From an uncultured Ruminiclostridium sp. (lineage in GTDB: Bacteria > Bacillota > Clostridia > Oscillospirales > Ruminococcaceae), in NCBI GenBank assembly GCA_934462775.1, contig CAKSIR010000038.1, forward strand, positions 1 through 16,733: a DNA stretch of 16,733 nucleotides. Direction: 5' to 3'. Both the position numbers and the translations under genes were made by a program. Positions 14,331 through 16,733 of this stretch are shown here, piece after piece (the stretch's first letter is position 1; the number at the start of each line of letters is the position of its first letter). Under the pieces are notes generated by a model that did no database searches, had not been told where the DNA came from, and saw only the letters and a list, made by a program, of their open reading frames with translations.

Positions 14331-14994
14331 TGACATTCCCCGTAAGCAGTCCTGTTTTCCTGTCGTACAGACGATAAAGCATTGCGTTGCAGATTGCCGC
14401 CGCAACTCCGCTGCCGCCTTTTCTTCCTGCGGCGACTATGTAGGGCGCGCTGCCTTTCATGATTATCTCTTTCGACTGAACAACGTTCACAAAACCGACA
14501 GGCGCGCCGATAATCAGCACCGGCGAAATTCTGCCCGCCTTTATCAGCTCGTCAAGCCTTATAAGCGCGGTAGGAGCATTTCCCACCGCAAAAATCACTT
14601 TTTCATTTTCAAGCAGCTCCGCCGCCTTGTCCATTGAAACAACTGCCCTTGTTGTGCCGTCAGCTTTTGCTTTTTCAGCAACGTCAGCGTCAGACATAAA
14701 GCAGCACACTCTGCACCCAAGCGCTTTCAGCGCAGGCTTGCTTATTCCGGATTCAGCCATGTGAGTATCGGTAACAATTACCGCGCCGCCTGCCAGTGCT
14801 TCAAGACCTTTCTGCACAGCGCCATCGGAAAATTTCATATTCTTAAGGTAATCAAAGTCGGCGGTAGTGTGAATCGCTCTTTTTACGATCAGCTTTTCAG
14901 TTTCCGAAAGACCCTCGGTGCTGCCAAGCTCGCTTTCAATTATTTCCATGCTCCTGCGCTCAATATCCGCAGGCTTGATATTCTCAATATCCAT
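14323..14994 (-). CDS. cbiC: Cobalt-precorrin-8 methylmutase
   Basis: A 223-residue CbiC/CobH methylmutase, which moves the C11 methyl group to C12 and so forms cobyrinate. The motif IHTTADFDY (41-49) contains the catalytic His42. Further blocks are GAPVGFVNVVQSKE and RKGGSGVAAAICNAML near the C-terminus. First gene of the operon: its ATG lies only 3 nt after GAGGG and 17 nt after the terminator stem of the riboswitch leader. Folding of that hairpin may therefore also affect ribosome access. A start at Met16 also has an AGGAG very close by, but would remove the conserved N-terminal helix. Confidence 0.96.
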   Translation of the reverse strand: MDIENIKPADIERRSMEIIESELGSTEGLSETEKLIVKRAIHTTADFDYLKNMKFSDGAVQKGLEALAGGAVIVTDTHMAESGISKPALKALGCRVCCFMSDADVAEKAKADGTTRAVVSMDKAAELLENEKVIFAVGNAPTALIRLDELIKAGRISPVLIIGAPVGFVNVVQSKEIIMKGSAPYIVAAGRKGGSGVAAAICNAMLYRLYDRKTGLLTGNVNA

Positions 14995-15002
14995 ATTCCC
15001 TC

Positions 15003-15058
15003 AAAACAAAATGCACCCTTGCCGAAATAAACCATAAGCATATTTCGGCAAAAGTGCA
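15003..15058 (-). terminator. Intrinsic terminator of the cob operon riboswitch leader
   Basis: On the minus strand the stem pairs TGCAC (15058-15054) with GTGCA (15016-15012), and TTGCCGAAATA (15051-15041... region) with TATTTCGGCAA (15029-15019), joined by two T-G wobbles, for about 18 pairs. TTTTGTTTT follows. It lies between the cobalamin aptamer and cbiC, so it fits regulated premature termination. Confidence 0.88.
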
Positions 15059-15128
15059 TAACAAAATCAGCACACGGATAACCGTATGCAAAACGTACCT
15101 GCCAATTCCTCGTGGCTTTCTCTGTACA
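15059..15128 (-). other. Expression platform of the cob operon riboswitch
   Basis: Just after the aptamer, GCCA (15116-15113) and TGGC (15104-15101) enclose loop CGAGGAAT, a likely P13 stem-loop. Its AGGAATT (15110-15104) is complementary to AATTCCT in the P5 hairpin (15241-15235), as in the L5-L13 kissing contact of this riboswitch class. TTGGCAGG (15105-15098) overlaps the P13 3' arm and could pair with TTTGCCGA (15052-15045) in the left arm of the terminator, acting as antiterminator. An 8-bp hairpin with loop TTAT lies at 15070-15089. Confidence 0.55.
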
Positions 15129-15293
15129 AACAGCAGGCAGGTCTCCCGACTTAAACTTAACCGCAGCAAAGAGCCTTCCCAATTTCTCAGTGGCATTATT
15201 CTTCCCGCTATTTTTCACGGTGACGAGATCGTACAGGAATTTCACCTGTTTCCCTTTTCACCGGACCGTTCTGTGAACGTCCGACACCTGTTG
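15129..15293 (-). promoter_or_regulatory. Cobalamin riboswitch controlling the cob operon
   Basis: The minus strand shows the class-I cobalamin aptamer in order. AACAG (15292-15288) closes with CTGTT (15133-15129). The P5 hairpin ACAGG/CCTGT encloses TGAAATT (15249-15233). A canonical B12 box GCCACTG (15194-15188) follows, then GGGAAGGCTC and the 3' core GGGAGACCTGCC. A consensus promoter lies just upstream and an intrinsic terminator just downstream, so adenosylcobalamin is expected to shut off the whole operon in feedback. Confidence 0.96.
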
Positions 15294-15313
15294 TTTATTA
15301 TTCGATTGCTTTT

Positions 15314-15342
15314 ATTATAGCATTGGTATAGGCTGTTGTCAA
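15314..15342 (-). promoter_or_regulatory. Consensus sigma-A promoter of the cob operon
   Basis: Minus strand TTGACA (15342-15337), 17-nt spacer, TATAAT (15319-15314): a perfect match. Transcription would begin near 15307, about 14 nt before the riboswitch. Same design as the promoter at 586-614, although the spacer sequences differ. Confidence 0.92.
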
Positions 15343-15438
15343 TTGCAATTGTAAATAATAACGTGCCTTTTCCATATAAACGGTTCATGGTAATGTTTCA
15401 TTTAATTACAACGCTTAATAAGAATTTATTTCTGTTTC

Positions 15439-15467
15439 TTGACTACTCTGTTTCATAGTGATATAAT
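15439..15467 (+). promoter_or_regulatory. Promoter of the LacI-family regulator
   Basis: TTGACT (15439-15444), 17-nt spacer, TATAAT (15462-15467): one mismatch in the -35 box, perfect -10 and spacing. Start of transcription is expected near 15474, about 28 nt before the GTG start codon. It diverges from the cob promoter, whose -35 box is about 97 bp away. Confidence 0.8.
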
Positions 15468-15501
15468 ATAATTATGAAATTGGGAAAGGACGGTAAAAAC
15501 G

Positions 15502-16512
15502 GTGGGAGAAAACAAATCAACAACAATTGAAGATATTGCCGCAAAGCTTGGCATATCCAAAAGCACCGTTTCAAAGGCGCTTTCAAATGCAACAGACATA
15601 AACAGTCAGACAAGGGAACGCGTCCTTTCATGCGCGTCTGAAATGGGGTACATCTCAAGACGTGTGTCGCCAAAACAGCGCAACGTAATCGTGTTTGTCA
15701 ACAACCTTGACAAGGATACAATCCGCCAGTTCGACTATGAGATAATCATGGGATTCCGCTCTGCAGCCAACGAGGACGGTTTCGGGGTTGAAGTGGTTTC
15801 AATGGGCAGAGCCGAAGCAGAAGCAGGCGAATACGGCGACAAGTATATGCGTGATACATACACCGGCTGCTTCTTCCTCGGAATAAAGCCGAGCCAGCGC
15901 TTCATAGACAAAATCAGAAAAAACAATACGCCAATTATCGTCCTTGACAACTATGTTGATTTTCCGACAGTAACGCGAATCGGCTCGGACAATCAGGCGG
16001 GGCTGAACATAGCGGTTGAGCATCTTCAGCAGCTCGAACACAGGCTGATTGCCTATCTTGGCGGCGAACAGCACTTTGCAGTCACAATGGAGCGCGAAGC
16101 AGCGTTCACTGAGGCGATGACCTCCCACGGTCTGCGCGTTTACCGAAAGCTTGTAGCTTATGGCAGCTATTTCGAGCAATTTGACCAAAGCAAGGTTGCG
16201 GGTCTTGTCGACAACGGCGCTACCGCTATAATCTGCGCCAGCGACAGAATTGCGGTAAAGGCGATAAAACAGCTGCACAACCTGGGACTTCGCGTTCCGC
16301 AGGATGTGAGCGTAATAGGCTTTGACGATCTGCCCCTTGCAAAAACCTCCAACCCCGCTCTTACTACTATTTCGCAGAACCGCCTGCTTATCGGGAAAAG
16401 CGCGTTTATGATGATAATGCAGATAATTAACGGAATGAGAGCAACAAGACTTGTGCTAAGACCCGAGCTTGTTGTAAGGGAATCGACTGCAAGAAGAATA
16501 ATTGAACCGTAA
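15502..16512 (+). CDS. LacI/GalR-family transcriptional regulator
   Basis: A 336-residue regulator. Residues 8-28 are a classic LacI helix-turn-helix (TIEDIAAKLGISKSTVSKAL), followed by the hinge region up to about 60. Residues 62-336 form a periplasmic-binding-protein-like effector domain, with the family's C-subdomain pattern CASDRIAVKAIKQL, VPQDVSVIGFDDLP and NPALTTI. The start is GTG, with AAAGGA 11 nt upstream. An ATG at 15474 is in another frame and soon meets a stop. LacI-type proteins usually sense sugars and control neighbouring carbohydrate genes. The gene starting at 16686 is the natural candidate target. Nothing ties it to the cob operon beyond the shared intergenic region. Effector and operator are unknown. 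Confidence 0.93.
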   Translation: MGENKSTTIEDIAAKLGISKSTVSKALSNATDINSQTRERVLSCASEMGYISRRVSPKQRNVIVFVNNLDKDTIRQFDYEIIMGFRSAANEDGFGVEVVSMGRAEAEAGEYGDKYMRDTYTGCFFLGIKPSQRFIDKIRKNNTPIIVLDNYVDFPTVTRIGSDNQAGLNIAVEHLQQLEHRLIAYLGGEQHFAVTMEREAAFTEAMTSHGLRVYRKLVAYGSYFEQFDQSKVAGLVDNGATAIICASDRIAVKAIKQLHNLGLRVPQDVSVIGFDDLPLAKTSNPALTTISQNRLLIGKSAFMMIMQIINGMRATRLVLRPELVVRESTARRIIEP

Positions 16513-16556
16513 TATGAAAACCGCAGGAATTTGTGAGATAATCATGCAGAAGTATT

Positions 16557-16592
16557 AAAGCTGATTTTGATGTTTATGTCAAAATCGACTTT
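16557..16592 (+). terminator. Hairpin after the regulator gene, possible weak terminator
   Basis: GATTTTGA (16563-16570) and TCAAAATC (16579-16586) form an 8-bp stem with an 8-nt loop, extended past a mismatch and a wobble by AAAG/CTTT. It lies 44 nt after the regulator stop codon. The run of Ts after the stem is short, so it could equally be an operator-like inverted repeat. Confidence 0.35.
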
Positions 16593-16607
16593 GCGTTGCT
16601 TGTGATA

Positions 16608-16636
16608 TTGATTTTTGGTGCTAACTGTGTTATAAT
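16608..16636 (+). promoter_or_regulatory. Promoter for the gene at the right edge
   Basis: TTGATT (16608-16613), 17-nt spacer, TATAAT (16631-16636). The -10 is perfect and the -35 matches four of six positions. It lies about 50 nt before the ATG at 16686. A short inverted repeat GTTA/TAAC overlaps the -10 box, but is too short to call an operator. Confidence 0.65.
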
Positions 16637-16685
16637 TAACTGACAGATAAATCGGAATTTATAAAAGAAAGAGGCATTGTACGTT

Positions 16686-16733
16686 ATGATTGATTTCGTT
16701 AAGTCTACAGAAATGAAGATCTCACTTGCTCCC
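16686..16733 (+). CDS. Unidentified gene, first 16 codons
   Basis: ATG at 16686, with AGAGG about 11 nt upstream, opens a frame that runs off the right edge: MIDFVKSTEMKISLAP. The fragment is too short to assign to a family. It has its own promoter and lies directly after a LacI-type regulator in the same direction, so a regulated carbohydrate-related gene is a reasonable guess only. Confidence 0.55.
   Translation, partial: MIDFVKSTEMKISLAP

Noticed and set aside
13503..14333. Long plus-strand open frame (276 codons) opposite cbiD, and similar frames at 1505-2062, 6702-7307, 7533-8255 and 12608-13318
   Set aside because: All lie antisense to clearly identified cob genes, have compositions typical of frame shadows and show no recognisable domain.
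14331..14405. Longer N-terminus for CbiD (start at 14405)
   Set aside because: The extension lies entirely within cbiC and has no family similarity. The ATG at 14330 has a well-placed GGGGA and a typical CbiD start.
15474..15530. ATG start at 15474 for the LacI-family gene
   Set aside because: It is in a different frame and meets a stop after 18 codons. The GTG at 15502 continues into the helix-turn-helix.
1..16733. Defence system, CRISPR array, prophage or transposon
   Set aside because: No direct-repeat array, transposase, integrase or phage-like gene is visible. The coding content is explained by cobamide synthesis, uptake and one regulator.

Overview
The window carries a nearly complete late anaerobic (cobalt-early) cobalamin biosynthesis operon on the minus strand. 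It is flanked by cobalamin riboswitches and, on the right, by an unrelated LacI-type regulator on the plus strand. The cbi-type enzymes (CbiD, CbiG, a CbiE-CbiT fusion), perfect sigma-A type promoters, purine-rich Shine-Dalgarno sites, a lipoprotein signal at the left end and moderate base composition suggest an anaerobic low-to-moderate GC Firmicute, probably a Clostridia/Ruminococcaceae-like gut organism. The species cannot be read from the sequence.

Layout from right to left, in the direction of cob transcription. A consensus promoter (15314-15342) drives a leader with a cobalamin riboswitch (15129-15293) and a strong intrinsic terminator (15003-15058). Sixteen genes then follow with no intergenic base: cbiC, cbiD, cbiF, cbiG, cbiH, cbiJ, cbiET, cbiA, cobT, cobU, cobS, a short second CobU-like gene, cobC, cbiB, cobD and cbiP. 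A second consensus promoter (586-614), a second cobalamin riboswitch (375-561), a long leader and a second terminator (184-224) precede the start of a lipoprotein gene (1-168). That gene looks like the binding protein of a corrinoid ABC importer.

How the genes work together. CbiH, CbiF, CbiG, CbiD, CbiJ, CbiET and CbiC take cobalt-precorrin-3 to cobyrinate. CbiA and CbiP amidate it to cobyric acid. CobD makes aminopropanol phosphate and CbiB attaches it. CobU activates the side chain, CobT activates the lower-ligand base, and CobS and CobC finish the nucleotide loop. Not in the window are sirohydrochlorin synthesis, the cobalt chelatase (CbiK/CbiX), the C20 methyltransferase CbiL, a corrinoid adenosyltransferase and a cobalt transporter. 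Synthesis and uptake appear to sit under parallel riboswitch control.

On the right, a LacI-family regulator (15502-16512, plus strand) has its own good promoter. It is followed by a promoter and the first 16 codons of an unidentified gene. No tRNA, rRNA, CRISPR array, insertion sequence or prophage gene was seen. The two stretches over 300 bases without a gene (169-669 and 14995-15501) hold the promoters, riboswitches and terminators listed below.
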